From: Bdellovibrionales bacterium RIFOXYC1_FULL_37_79 | GTDB taxonomy: Bacteria > Bdellovibrionota > Bacteriovoracia > Bacteriovoracales > Bacteriovoracaceae | Direction of reading: 5' to 3' | DNA: 64,000 nt | Assembly (NCBI GenBank): GCA_001770015.1 | Contig: MEQB01000009.1 | Span: 31,587 to 95,586, forward strand | Part shown: piece after piece, positions 1 through 8,435 of the stretch | Position numbering within the stretch: the first letter of the stretch is position 1 | Layout of the letters: each line of letters begins with the position of its first letter | The notes under the pieces: generated by a model | The model's database searches: none | What the model saw: the letters and a program-made list of their open reading frames with translations, nothing else | Told to the model about the DNA's origin: nothing | Position numbers and translations under genes: made by a program

Positions 1-1
1 G

Positions 2-1186
2 AAAGTTCAAACCGGATTAGATAGATTAATTAGCGATACCTCACTCCAAAAACAAATACATGGCAACATTGCCTATATTTGTCATAATGCTTCCATTGCA
101 AGCGATCTTACCCAGGGCTTTGTGGCATTACAAAATATTTTCAAAGAACGACTCGTCTCCATCATCGGCCCTCAGCATGGTTTTGTCAGTGATGTGCAAG
201 ATAACATGGTAGAAAGTTCTCACTACATTCATCCCTATTTTAAAATCCCCATACACAGTCTATATAGCGAAACCAGACGCCCCACCGACGAAATGCTCAA
301 AAACGTTGATAGCATTATTTTTGATCTGCAAGATGTTGGTTGCCGTATTTACACTTATATCTCAACGCTTAAATACGTCATGGAGGAATGTAAAAAAAGA
401 AACATTCATGTTTATGTTTTGGATCGGCCCAATCCCATTGGAGGTGAGCAGATCCAGGGTAACATTCTTGAGACAAAATATAAATCCTTTGTGGGCGTAA
501 GCGAAATTCCCGTAAGACACGCTCTTACTATGGGAGAAATCGCCAAATATTTTAATAAACATGATGGTATTGATGCAAAACTGAGCGTCATTGAAATGAA
601 ATGTTGGAAACGTGAGATGTACTTTGACCAAACCGATCTCCCGTGGGTCAATCCTTCCCCCAATATGCCCTGCCTGGAATCGGCCATTTTTTTTCCTGGA
701 ACAGTAATTTTTGAAGGAACCAATATTTCAGAAGGACGCGGTACTACCAACAGTCTTCAACTCATAGGCCACCCCTCTATTGAGCCCTTTAATTTTCTTT
801 CGGAACTTTCTAAAAAAAATGTATTTAAAAAAATTGAGGGTTTTAAACTGCTTCCGACCATTTTTAAGCCAACTTTTCAAAAACATGCAGGGACCTCTTG
901 TGGAGGTTTTTTAATGAAAGTAACCAATCGAAAGATTTTAAATTCATGGGCCTTATCTCAAATTCTGCTGCGCGAAATGAAAAAATATCTAGGTAGTTCT
1001 TTTCAATATAAAAAACCTCCTTACGAATACGTTCATGACCTAGACCCGATCGATATTATCAATGGATGCGCTGATCTTAAAGAGTGGGTCAACTCCTTTG
1101 GAACCCTTCAGGAATTATTAGACATAGAATTGAAAGGCCACTCCAGCTACCTCGAAAAAAGAAACTCCATTTTGATTTACAAATAA
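2..1186 (+). CDS. namZ: NamZ-type exo-beta-N-acetylmuramidase (DUF1343), 5' end cut by window
   Basis: The frame is open from base 2, so the start lies outside the window; about 394 residues are visible. The first residues (KVQTGLDRLI) match the GLDRL region near the N-terminus of DUF1343 proteins, so only a signal peptide and a few residues are probably missing. Family signatures seen are IGPQHGF, DLQDVGCRIYTY, DRPNPIGG and EGTNISEGRGTT. Family members such as NamZ of Bacillus subtilis remove MurNAc from the non-reducing end of peptidoglycan fragments, usually in cell-wall turnover or recycling. No partner genes are visible downstream; the next gene starts 108 bp later. Family assignment is firm; the physiological role here is inferred. 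Confidence 0.9.
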   Translation, partial: KVQTGLDRLISDTSLQKQIHGNIAYICHNASIASDLTQGFVALQNIFKERLVSIIGPQHGFVSDVQDNMVESSHYIHPYFKIPIHSLYSETRRPTDEMLKNVDSIIFDLQDVGCRIYTYISTLKYVMEECKKRNIHVYVLDRPNPIGGEQIQGNILETKYKSFVGVSEIPVRHALTMGEIAKYFNKHDGIDAKLSVIEMKCWKREMYFDQTDLPWVNPSPNMPCLESAIFFPGTVIFEGTNISEGRGTTNSLQLIGHPSIEPFNFLSELSKKNVFKKIEGFKLLPTIFKPTFQKHAGTSCGGFLMKVTNRKILNSWALSQILLREMKKYLGSSFQYKKPPYEYVHDLDPIDIINGCADLKEWVNSFGTLQELLDIELKGHSSYLEKRNSILIYK

Positions 1187-1294
1187 TTTTTTTTAGCTTG
1201 ATTATTTCTATTAAAAATATTTGTTTTATGTTAGAGTTTTGTCAGCTTTTCATCATCGTAATCAGATGAATACCACACTTAATTGGAGATATTT

Positions 1295-2536
1295 ATGGCA
1301 ACCATTAGACCTCTTAAAGGAGTACGCCCGCAAAATCAATTAGCACCTCAAGTGGCTGCTTACCCGTATGATGTTCTCAACTCAAAAGAGGCCAGAGAAA
1401 TTGCCCAAGGTAATCCCCTCTCTTTTTTACATGTATCTAAGGCCGAAATTGATTTACCCGAATCAATTAATCTCTATGATGATCAAGTTTACGCCAAGGC
1501 GTTAGAAAATTTTGAAAACCTTTTTAAAAACAAAACCTTTATACAAGACCCAAATCCTTATTTATACATTTATAAGCAAAAAATGGGTGAGCATGAGCAA
1601 TATGGAATTGTGGGCTGTGCAAGTGCTGACGAATATAACAACAATATAATCAAAAAACATGAACTCACCCGAAAAAATAAGGAAGACGATCGCACCCGAC
1701 ATGTGATTACCTTAAATGCCAATGCTGGACCGGTTTTTTTAACCTACCGAGATAATAAAAACATTGATCAAATCGTCAATCAATTTACCAAAAACCATGC
1801 ACCTGAAGTTGATTTTGTGGCGACAGATAATATTGCCCATACTGTTTGGGTTATCAAGGACCCCCAATTAATCAAGCAAATCTCTGAACTCTTTAAAAGC
1901 ATCGATTCCCTCTACGTGGCCGATGGACACCACCGAAGTGCTTCCGCGGCCCGGGCAAAAGCTGAAAGACTTAAAACCGATCCGCACCCAAACGATGAAA
2001 AAGAGTATAACTATTTCTTATCGGTCTTTTTTCCTGCAAGTCAGCTAAAAATTATGGATTACAACCGAGTACTTTTTACCTTAAACAACTTATCTAAAGA
2101 CGAATTTTTAACCAAAGTTAAAACCAAATTTGATATCACTAAAAACACCACGCCTCACCCCAATAAACCTTGTGAGTTTGGAATGTATCTTGATCACTCT
2201 TGGTATCAACTAAGAGCAAAAGATGGAACATTTCCTAAAAATGACCCTGTCTTAAGTCTGGATGTTTCAATCCTCCAAAACAATCTGCTTGCACCAATCC
2301 TTGGAATCGGTGATCCCCGCACCGATAACAATATTGATTTTGTCGGTGGAATCAGAGGACATCTCGAACTGGAAAGAAGAGTTGATTCAGGTGAATGCCA
2401 GGTGGCCTTTAAATTGTTCCCTACTTCGGTCAATCAACTTATGGATGTGGCCGACGCTGGTAGTATTATGCCGCCTAAATCTACCTGGTTTGAACCCAAA
2501 CTGCGAAGTGGACTCATCATTCATTTACTGGACTAA
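1295..2536 (+). CDS. DUF1015 family protein
   Basis: A 413-residue cytoplasmic protein beginning MATIRPLKGVRPQ. The ATG at 1295 is preferred over a TTG at 1283 because GGAG at 1285-1288 sits correctly spaced before it. The family pattern is clear: an N-terminal RPxxxxAPQVAAYPYDVL block, NPLSFLHVSK, and a YVADGHHRSASAA motif near residue 210. The function of DUF1015 is not established, but these genes are often found next to serine biosynthesis genes. Here serC lies about 0.7 kb downstream on the other strand, separated by a Crp-like gene, which agrees with that linkage. The gene ends 4 bp from the convergent regulator gene. Confidence 0.88.
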   Translation: MATIRPLKGVRPQNQLAPQVAAYPYDVLNSKEAREIAQGNPLSFLHVSKAEIDLPESINLYDDQVYAKALENFENLFKNKTFIQDPNPYLYIYKQKMGEHEQYGIVGCASADEYNNNIIKKHELTRKNKEDDRTRHVITLNANAGPVFLTYRDNKNIDQIVNQFTKNHAPEVDFVATDNIAHTVWVIKDPQLIKQISELFKSIDSLYVADGHHRSASAARAKAERLKTDPHPNDEKEYNYFLSVFFPASQLKIMDYNRVLFTLNNLSKDEFLTKVKTKFDITKNTTPHPNKPCEFGMYLDHSWYQLRAKDGTFPKNDPVLSLDVSILQNNLLAPILGIGDPRTDNNIDFVGGIRGHLELERRVDSGECQVAFKLFPTSVNQLMDVADAGSIMPPKSTWFEPKLRSGLIIHLLD

Positions 2537-2540
2537 GCAT

Positions 2541-3143
2541 TTATTCCGGTTGACCGGGTTCTTGCGAAGTAATTTTTCGAATCACCCGATTAAGCGAAGC
2601 AGGATCAATACCCAAATATGAAGCAATATAATACTGTGGTATGCGATCAACAATATGGGAATATTTTTTAATAAATAATTTATACCGCTCGCCCGCTTGC
2701 ATAGTTAAAAATTCAAATTCCCGGTTTTCTTTTTCCAGCAGTATTTCTTCCAAAACCGAAACTGCTATCTTATGCCAGCACATGTGATTATCCACCAAAT
2801 TTTTGTAATCAGAATAATGGGCCACCAGCAAAAACGTATCTTCAATGGCCTGAACTTCATGTCTGGATGGTTCGCCCAAAAGCAAAGAACGAAAATGGCA
2901 AGGAAATTGAAATTCACTCTTGAAGGTTTTAATAAATTCCTTGCCATTATTAAGAGCGTAGTATTCCCTGAGCAATCCTTTGACCACAAAGGCAAACTTC
3001 GAGGCAACTTGCCCTTGTCCCTCAAAGAAATGTCCTTTTTGTAATTTAACCGGCCGAAAAATGCCTAGCGCTTTTTCCCATTCAGCAGGTGGAATGGGTG
3101 AAATTTTATTGAAATGTTCAAAAACTTTATTAAGCACTTCCAT
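2541..3143 (-). CDS. Crp/Fnr family transcriptional regulator
   Basis: About 200 residues. The N-terminal half is a cyclic-nucleotide-binding-like beta roll (KLQKGHFFEGQGQ, FVVKGLLREYYALNNGKE). The C-terminal part has the sequence ERYKLFIKKYSHIVDRIPQYYIASYLG followed by a helix-turn-helix-like IDPASLNRVIRKI, as in Bacteroidetes-style Crp/Fnr regulators that use the IPQYxIASYLGIxPxSLSR form. The arginine that contacts cAMP phosphate in E. coli CRP is not evident, so the ligand is unknown. The start is uncertain: no good Shine-Dalgarno precedes any candidate, and the frame extends to a TTG at 3188 with an ATG at 3158. ATG 3143 fits family length. It may control serC or DUF1015; this is only inference. 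Confidence 0.82.
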   Translation of the reverse strand: MEVLNKVFEHFNKISPIPPAEWEKALGIFRPVKLQKGHFFEGQGQVASKFAFVVKGLLREYYALNNGKEFIKTFKSEFQFPCHFRSLLLGEPSRHEVQAIEDTFLLVAHYSDYKNLVDNHMCWHKIAVSVLEEILLEKENREFEFLTMQAGERYKLFIKKYSHIVDRIPQYYIASYLGIDPASLNRVIRKITSQEPGQPE

Positions 3144-3272
3144 AGAACGCTTATACATCAATTTTTGATGAAAAAAAATAAACGCCAAAAACTATGTAAT
3201 ATTTAATCAGTAAGGAAACTGTCTCCCCATAATCTCTTTATAACTAGTTATAAAGACGTCACATGATAACCC

Positions 3273-4385
3273 CTAACTTTCTATCAACATGGAAATGATT
3301 TGAGTTAGCCTTTTAATATTATCAAAAGTGATATTATGAAATAAGGCAATTCTCAATTGGTTACGTCCCAGATTTCGATAACCATCAATATTATAAGCAA
3401 CTTTTTGTTCTTCTAAAATTTTAATAATTTCTTTAGCACTATATTGATCATCCAGATCAATCGTTGCCACTGCCCATGATCTGAATTTTTTATCCTTGAT
3501 ATAACAACTCAGATATGATTTTTCCTCTGCCCATTTATAAATATAGTCCGCTTTCAAGGCCGCCATCTCTTGAATTTTTTGATATCCCAGTTCATTCATT
3601 TGTTTAAGCTGTTCATTCAAATAAAAAATAGTGGTGATCGCTGGTGTATTGTAAGTCTGATTTTTATCAGAATTTTCAATGGCCTGTTTCCAATTCATAA
3701 TCACTGGAACATATCTGGATTTATCTTCAGCAATTTTCAACGCCCGCTCCCTGGCCTTTTTGCTTAAAAAAGCGATCCAAAGCCCTCCATCGCTGGCAAA
3801 CACTTTTTGAGGTGAGAAGTAAAAAATATCCGTTTTACTGATGTCACACGGCACCTGCCCAGCTCCGCTGGTGGCATCGACGGCCAGTAAGGCACCTTCA
3901 TGCACTCTAGGTAATTCAGAAAGCTGCACTCCCGTGGAGGTTTCATTCAAAGTAACACATATTAAATCACTGTCTGCTACATCCTTTCCATTTATCCCTT
4001 CACCATACTCCACTTTTACTTGCTCTGCTTTGATAAATGGGCAAAGCTTGCTCGCCTTAAACCATTTTTCAGAAAACTCCCCACAGGTAAAATGAGTTAC
4101 TTTTTCTTGCACAATACCAAGCGCAATAGCATCAAAAAGAAAAGTTGCTCCACCATTGCCCAAAACCACCGAATAATCGGAAGGGATTTGAAAATATTTT
4201 CTAAATCCCTCTTGCACTTCTTTTACTAAATTGCGAATCGGTAGTTTGCGGTGACTGGTTCCCAGCAATTCATGATGGGTATCATATAATTTTTTGACAT
4301 ATTCCATCGGCACCAGTGATGGGCCGGAGCCAAAGCGGGGATCAGTGGGAATTAAATTTTTTGGAACTTTAAAATTTGATAACAT
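3273..4385 (-). CDS. serC: phosphoserine aminotransferase SerC (actinobacterial-type subgroup)
   Basis: A 370-residue PLP enzyme that converts 3-phosphohydroxypyruvate and glutamate to phosphoserine in serine synthesis. The ATG at 4385 is chosen because GAGGAG lies just upstream; the frame continues to 4430 but without a ribosome site. Motifs: PTDPRFGSGPS near residue 13, GTSHRKLPIRNLV near 42, GNGGATFLFD near 76 and FSPQKVFASDGG with the presumed PLP lysine at about K194. The GTSHR and FASDGGLW pattern is that of the SerC subgroup seen in Actinobacteria rather than E. coli SerC. A small membrane protein gene ends 16 bp upstream, so the two are probably co-transcribed. Confidence 0.92.
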   Translation of the reverse strand: MLSNFKVPKNLIPTDPRFGSGPSLVPMEYVKKLYDTHHELLGTSHRKLPIRNLVKEVQEGFRKYFQIPSDYSVVLGNGGATFLFDAIALGIVQEKVTHFTCGEFSEKWFKASKLCPFIKAEQVKVEYGEGINGKDVADSDLICVTLNETSTGVQLSELPRVHEGALLAVDATSGAGQVPCDISKTDIFYFSPQKVFASDGGLWIAFLSKKARERALKIAEDKSRYVPVIMNWKQAIENSDKNQTYNTPAITTIFYLNEQLKQMNELGYQKIQEMAALKADYIYKWAEEKSYLSCYIKDKKFRSWAVATIDLDDQYSAKEIIKILEEQKVAYNIDGYRNLGRNQLRIALFHNITFDNIKRLTQIISMLIES

Positions 4386-4401
4386 ATACTCCTCTCTTAA
4401 A

Positions 4402-4587
4402 TTATTTAATAACCTTGAAATCTGCCTCAATAACCGGTGACTTGTCCTGATGATTAAAACGGGAAGCCTTCGATGACTCTGGTTGATTGCTTTGATGGAG
4501 TTTGATCATCTTGTAAGTTCTCCACATGCCTCTTATCATCACAAAAATACAATAAAGAAAAAACGCTAATAAAATTTTACCCATCAT
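4402..4587 (-). CDS. small membrane protein, unknown function
   Basis: A 61-residue protein with a single N-terminal membrane helix (KILLAFFLYCIFVMI) followed by a basic, polar tail ending in a short acidic segment (PVIEADFKVIK). AAGGA precedes two adjacent ATG codons; the second, at 4584, has the better spacing. It sits 16 bp upstream of serC on the same strand, which suggests one transcript. I do not recognise the family. The shape (helix plus short cytoplasmic tail ending in an E/D-rich motif) resembles small DUF4834-like proteins, but that is a guess. Confidence 0.6.
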   Translation of the reverse strand: MMGKILLAFFLYCIFVMIRGMWRTYKMIKLHQSNQPESSKASRFNHQDKSPVIEADFKVIK

Positions 4588-4616
4588 ATTCCTTCCCCAG
4601 ACCCGAATTTTAACAA

Positions 4617-4633
4617 GACCAAGGTCTTTGGTC
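4617..4633. promoter_or_regulatory. inverted repeat GACCAA-N5-TTGGTC in divergent promoter region
   Basis: Two perfect 6 bp arms separated by GGTCT lie in the 130 bp gap between the divergent serC operon and the class I LysRS-like gene. A third TTGGTC half-site occurs at 4657-4662. The layout suits an operator for a dimeric regulator acting on one or both genes, but no regulator can be named. Confidence 0.35.
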
Positions 4634-4717
4634 TATGATTAAAACAAGTTTTTCATTTGGTCATTTTAGATAAAAAATGATAATGATATAGCAATTTTAA
4701 TTTAATGAGGTTGTTTA

Positions 4718-5869
4718 ATGAATAGTGACAATAAATTGCCGCACTGGGCTGATATCTTGGCAAGTAATGTATTGGGCCATTTAAGAAAACAAAATCTCAC
4801 TCATCTTTCCACTATTGTTTTATGGTTAAATGACAATAAAACCCCTTCGGTAATTAGAAAAATCGTCACCTTTGAGCTTTTGGTCAAAGCACTAAAAACC
4901 ATCGGCATGAACAGTTTAAATCCCCACATCTGCTTTATGGACGCCCCGGAAAGCGATGAAGTTCATTGCAAAAATATAGTCACCAAACTCTCCACCTTTA
5001 TTTCCCCAGATGCCACCTCGAACTATGAATTAAATGATGCCATTTATATCAAATTCAACCCTGATGAAAACTGTCATCATATCCTTGAACAAAATAGCAC
5101 CGTTATTCTTCCAGATGTTCAGGTACGCCTCAAAGGCCTGGACTTGAATCATAACTCATTACCAATTTATGCCATTCTAGATTGCTTTGAAACCGATCTG
5201 ATCCGATGGCTCATCTCTCATCAGTCATTAAACACCTCTATAACATTTCATTTTGATGAAGAGATCACTAAACTCTATAAACTCTTTGATGAAAATGAGG
5301 CCCGATATTTTAATCAGACTCCCAACGACACGGCCAATTTTCCCTACGAACATGTTGCCTATAAATACGCCTATATTCATGATGCCATTCCACCCAGCCG
5401 ACCTTTTCGCCCTGATTTTCTAAAATTATCAACACTTTTACAAATGTATGATCTTGATATCTCCAGCGCTTACGCTTACCACATACACCTGTTAAAAAAT
5501 GACTTAGATAAATCCTGTTTTTCCAAAAGATCAGAAAAAATATATAATTGGTTACGCACTTTTGCCCCTGCGTCCTGTAAATTTTCCGTTAACAAACACC
5601 CCATCAACGTCAATCTTAACGAAAAAGAACTCTCATTTATGAAAAATGTTTTCAATTTTATCAAAAGCTACGAAGATGAAGTCGAGTTTGAAGACCTAGA
5701 TGAAATTGGAAAAAGATTTGAAATGTTTTCAAAAGAAAAAGGCATGGACTTCTCCCACGCGAAAACTGTTCTCTACCGACATTTAATCAACAAAAACGAA
5801 GGACCCACGTTTTCTTCCTTCGTCAAATATCTCGACCGGAATAAATTATTAATGTTGCTTAGAAAATAA
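4718..5869 (+). CDS. class I lysyl-tRNA synthetase-like protein lacking HIGH and KMSKS
   Basis: 383 residues, start supported by GAGG at 4706. The sequence follows the class I LysRS (LysK) layout. N-terminal HWADILASNVL corresponds to the HWADxIAxxI start. DLIRWLISHQSLNTSITF followed by KLYKLFDENEARYF matches the region after KMSKS. FLKLSTLLQM, YNWLRTFAPASCKFSV and the ending LYRHLINKNEGPTFSSFVK match the C-terminal helical anticodon-binding cage. Missing are the HIGH box (WLNDNKTPSVIRK stands in its place), about 150 residues of central and zinc-binding region, and KMSKS (LKGLDLNHNSLP instead). Family members run above 500 residues. Aminoacylation looks impossible; a tRNA-binding or regulatory role is inference. 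It ends 1 bp from convergent lysS. Confidence 0.7.
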   Translation: MNSDNKLPHWADILASNVLGHLRKQNLTHLSTIVLWLNDNKTPSVIRKIVTFELLVKALKTIGMNSLNPHICFMDAPESDEVHCKNIVTKLSTFISPDATSNYELNDAIYIKFNPDENCHHILEQNSTVILPDVQVRLKGLDLNHNSLPIYAILDCFETDLIRWLISHQSLNTSITFHFDEEITKLYKLFDENEARYFNQTPNDTANFPYEHVAYKYAYIHDAIPPSRPFRPDFLKLSTLLQMYDLDISSAYAYHIHLLKNDLDKSCFSKRSEKIYNWLRTFAPASCKFSVNKHPINVNLNEKELSFMKNVFNFIKSYEDEVEFEDLDEIGKRFEMFSKEKGMDFSHAKTVLYRHLINKNEGPTFSSFVKYLDRNKLLMLLRK

Positions 5870-5870
5870 T

Positions 5871-7358
5871 TCAATTTTTTTGTTTCATGGTTGGAAACAA
5901 AATCACATCTCTGATAGAAGTTGAATCAGTAAGAAGCATGACAATTCTGCCAACCCCTAGGCCAACACCGCCGGTTGGTGGCATGCCAACGTCAATCGCA
6001 TGGAGAAAGTTTTCATCCATGGGATGCGCTTCCTTATCTTTTGATCTTTGTTTTTGTTGCTCGACCAAACGGTTGAATTGGTCTTCGGGATCATTAAGCT
6101 CGGAGTAGGCATTACCAATTTCCATACCAGCGCAAAAAGGCTCAAATCGCTCAACCAAGTTTGGATTTTGACGATGAACTTTAGTCAGCGGAGAAATTTC
6201 TTTCGGGTGGTCCATAATAAATGTGGGTTGCCAAAGAGAAGGCTCCACCGTAAATTCAAAAAGATTCATTAACATCTTTCCACGCATCAAAGGTTCTTTC
6301 ATACCTTCATCATATTTTTTTATGATGGAAAACAATTCATCATCACTGATTTTTTCTGGATCAATATGGGCATATTCCCGGAGTCCGTCGTAAACAGTAA
6401 GTCTTTTCCAGGGTGCCTTAAGTTCAATTTCTCTTCCTTGATAGGTAATTTGGGAACTCCCGGTAATTCGTATCGCAAGTCTTTCTACCAACTGCTCAAA
6501 ACGAATCATCTGATCGTTATAATCAGTCCATGCTTCATACCACTCTAGCATGGTAAATTCAGGATTATGGGTCCGATCCACCCCCTCATTTCGAAAATTC
6601 TTGCCCAAATCATAAACTTTTTCGTAGCCGCCCACGATCAGCCTTTTTAAATATAGTTCAGGGGATATTTTCATATAGAGAGGCATATCCAAGGCACGAT
6701 GGTGAGTTTGAAATGGTTCGGCGGCGGCTCCACCATAAATTGGTTGTAAAATAGGAGTTTCCACCTCTAAAAAGCCTTCCTCATCCAGGTAACTTCTAAT
6801 TTCCTTAATGATTTTTGAACTGGTTTCAAAAACCTTTCTAGATTGCGGATCCATAATCAAATCAAGATGACGGTAGCGATATTTAATTTCAGGATCGCTG
6901 ATCCCATGAAATTTTTCGGGCAAAGGTTCTAGCGTTTTACAAAGCACTTCAAAACTTTTGGCAAATAGGGATAACTCACCTTTTTTAGTTTTAAAAATAA
7001 AGCCACCGACACCTACAAAATCACCAATATCAATTAAGTCAAAACTTTTCTGACCTATTTCATCCAATTCACCATTTTGAATATAGACTTGAATGGATGC
7101 ATACTGATCCATAATATTCAAAAAAGTGGCCTTTCCCATCGTTCTTTGGGCCATCAATCGTCCGCATAACTTAAAAGTCTGATCCTCTTTTTTTTCTCCA
7201 GATTCAATATTTTCAAACTTTTTTCTAATTTCTTCCAACGAACAAGTCCGATCATATTTATAGGGATAGGGATTTATGCCATTTTTTCTCATCTCATGAA
7301 GTTTTCTACGCTTTTCTTTTCTTAAAACATTCTCATTTTCATAAATATTTTCGTTCAT
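5871..7358 (-). CDS. lysS: lysyl-tRNA synthetase, class II
   Basis: 495 residues, the normal LysS length. ATG 7358 is chosen because GGGGAG lies 7 bp upstream; the frame runs on to 7403. The OB-fold anticodon-binding domain occupies roughly residues 45-150 (KLCGRLMAQRTMGKATF), followed by the class II catalytic core. Motif 2 is FRNEGVDRTHNPEFTMLEW; motif 3 is PPTGGVGLGVGRIVMLL and the end is SIRDVILFP. It charges tRNA-Lys with lysine. Motif 3 reads GVGR where LysS normally has GIDR; the catalytic arginine is retained. A class I LysRS-like gene converges on it, with 1 bp between the stops. Confidence 0.96.
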   Translation of the reverse strand: MNENIYENENVLRKEKRRKLHEMRKNGINPYPYKYDRTCSLEEIRKKFENIESGEKKEDQTFKLCGRLMAQRTMGKATFLNIMDQYASIQVYIQNGELDEIGQKSFDLIDIGDFVGVGGFIFKTKKGELSLFAKSFEVLCKTLEPLPEKFHGISDPEIKYRYRHLDLIMDPQSRKVFETSSKIIKEIRSYLDEEGFLEVETPILQPIYGGAAAEPFQTHHRALDMPLYMKISPELYLKRLIVGGYEKVYDLGKNFRNEGVDRTHNPEFTMLEWYEAWTDYNDQMIRFEQLVERLAIRITGSSQITYQGREIELKAPWKRLTVYDGLREYAHIDPEKISDDELFSIIKKYDEGMKEPLMRGKMLMNLFEFTVEPSLWQPTFIMDHPKEISPLTKVHRQNPNLVERFEPFCAGMEIGNAYSELNDPEDQFNRLVEQQKQRSKDKEAHPMDENFLHAIDVGMPPTGGVGLGVGRIVMLLTDSTSIRDVILFPTMKQKN

Positions 7359-7488
7359 TAATAAACTCCCCGGCCAATGTAACCCAAGCAGGTGTTTTAA
7401 CATCCTTTGGATTCTTTGTCAGCATTCGTATGTTACGGTTTTTTGTGTAAAATGTGGCAGAAAATGGGAATTTTTTTAAAAAAAATAA

Positions 7489-8238
7489 CTATAATTTAAT
7501 CAATCTTCCATCGCCTACGATATGAAATATAATACTACTTCTGGATTCTTTCAAAGGAGTAGATGTAATATAATCAAGTTGAATAGTGGCACCGGCAAGC
7601 GGGCCTTCTAAAGTGCCAAGGTTGGATATGGCCATTAATTCGGATTTACAATCAAACTTATAGCCCCAGGCCACCGAAATATTGGAGGGAATAATATTGA
7701 CCCCGGTCAAATATTTACCAATTCCCTTATAAGCACCGTCGTGTTGAAAAGTAACCATAAATGAAAAATTAACCACGGTGCCCCCGTAAACGTTCTTATA
7801 AACCACCTCATATTGTTGCACTTTAGGTATGGACCAATTGCTCATTGATAGAAAGGATATTTCGGGTTGCGCCAGATAAGGCAAAACTGAAATGGGTTTA
7901 AATTTTGCAGTAACCACGGGTCTTCCAGCGTCAATTACTGTCCACACTTTTTTACCCATGGCCATCAATTGATCAACAATTAAAACGATATCCCCGAGCC
8001 AGTTAGACGTTCCATCATCACTTTTATCCATTTTTTCTGTTTGGTTATCCTGGTTAACTTCTCTTATCTCTACTGAGGCAATCGTAAAATAATCAAGTTC
8101 AGAAGTGGTATGGGCATTTTTGTTAGCTGAAATCGTATCATATTGTTCAAAAGGAATAGCTTCACTTGCACCCCAACTTACATTTGAAAAACACAGGCCA
8201 AACAACCCAAAAGTCAGTATAATTAGCGTTCTACTCAT
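7489..8238 (-). CDS. secreted protein of unknown function
   Basis: 249 residues with a typical signal peptide (MSRTLIILTFGLFGLCFSNVSWGA). ATG 8238 has a strong GGAGGAG ahead; the frame extends to 8304 without one. The mature part is rich in beta-type segments (PVVTAKFKPISVLPYL, GGTVVNFSFMVTFQHDG, VAWGYKFDC) and includes KMDKSDDGTSNWLGDIVLIVDQLMAMGKKVWTVIDAGRPVV. I do not recognise a named domain. It is transcribed divergently from the FecR-domain gene. Periplasmic or surface location is inferred from the signal peptide. Confidence 0.7.
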   Translation of the reverse strand: MSRTLIILTFGLFGLCFSNVSWGASEAIPFEQYDTISANKNAHTTSELDYFTIASVEIREVNQDNQTEKMDKSDDGTSNWLGDIVLIVDQLMAMGKKVWTVIDAGRPVVTAKFKPISVLPYLAQPEISFLSMSNWSIPKVQQYEVVYKNVYGGTVVNFSFMVTFQHDGAYKGIGKYLTGVNIIPSNISVAWGYKFDCKSELMAISNLGTLEGPLAGATIQLDYITSTPLKESRSSIIFHIVGDGRLIKL

Positions 8239-8369
8239 AATCAACTCCTCCCTAAAAACATTCCCGTTGTTCGTGAATGTAAGTTTCATTTCTCCTAATG
8301 TCAACCTTTTGAAACCCTGGCATGAAGATGTTATATGATTCGTTTAAACGACTTTTTTCACACTTTTAC

Positions 8370-8399
8370 TTGTCACTTTTTTACATTATCAACTAGAAT
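8370..8399 (+). promoter_or_regulatory. putative sigma70 promoter of the FecR-domain gene
   Basis: TTGTCA at 8370-8375, an 18 bp spacer and TAGAAT at 8394-8399, about 36 bp before the start codon. The match is good but not perfect. Confidence 0.4.
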
Positions 8400-8435
8400 G
8401 AAGTATTAATATTTTAACTAGTTAAAGGGTAATTT

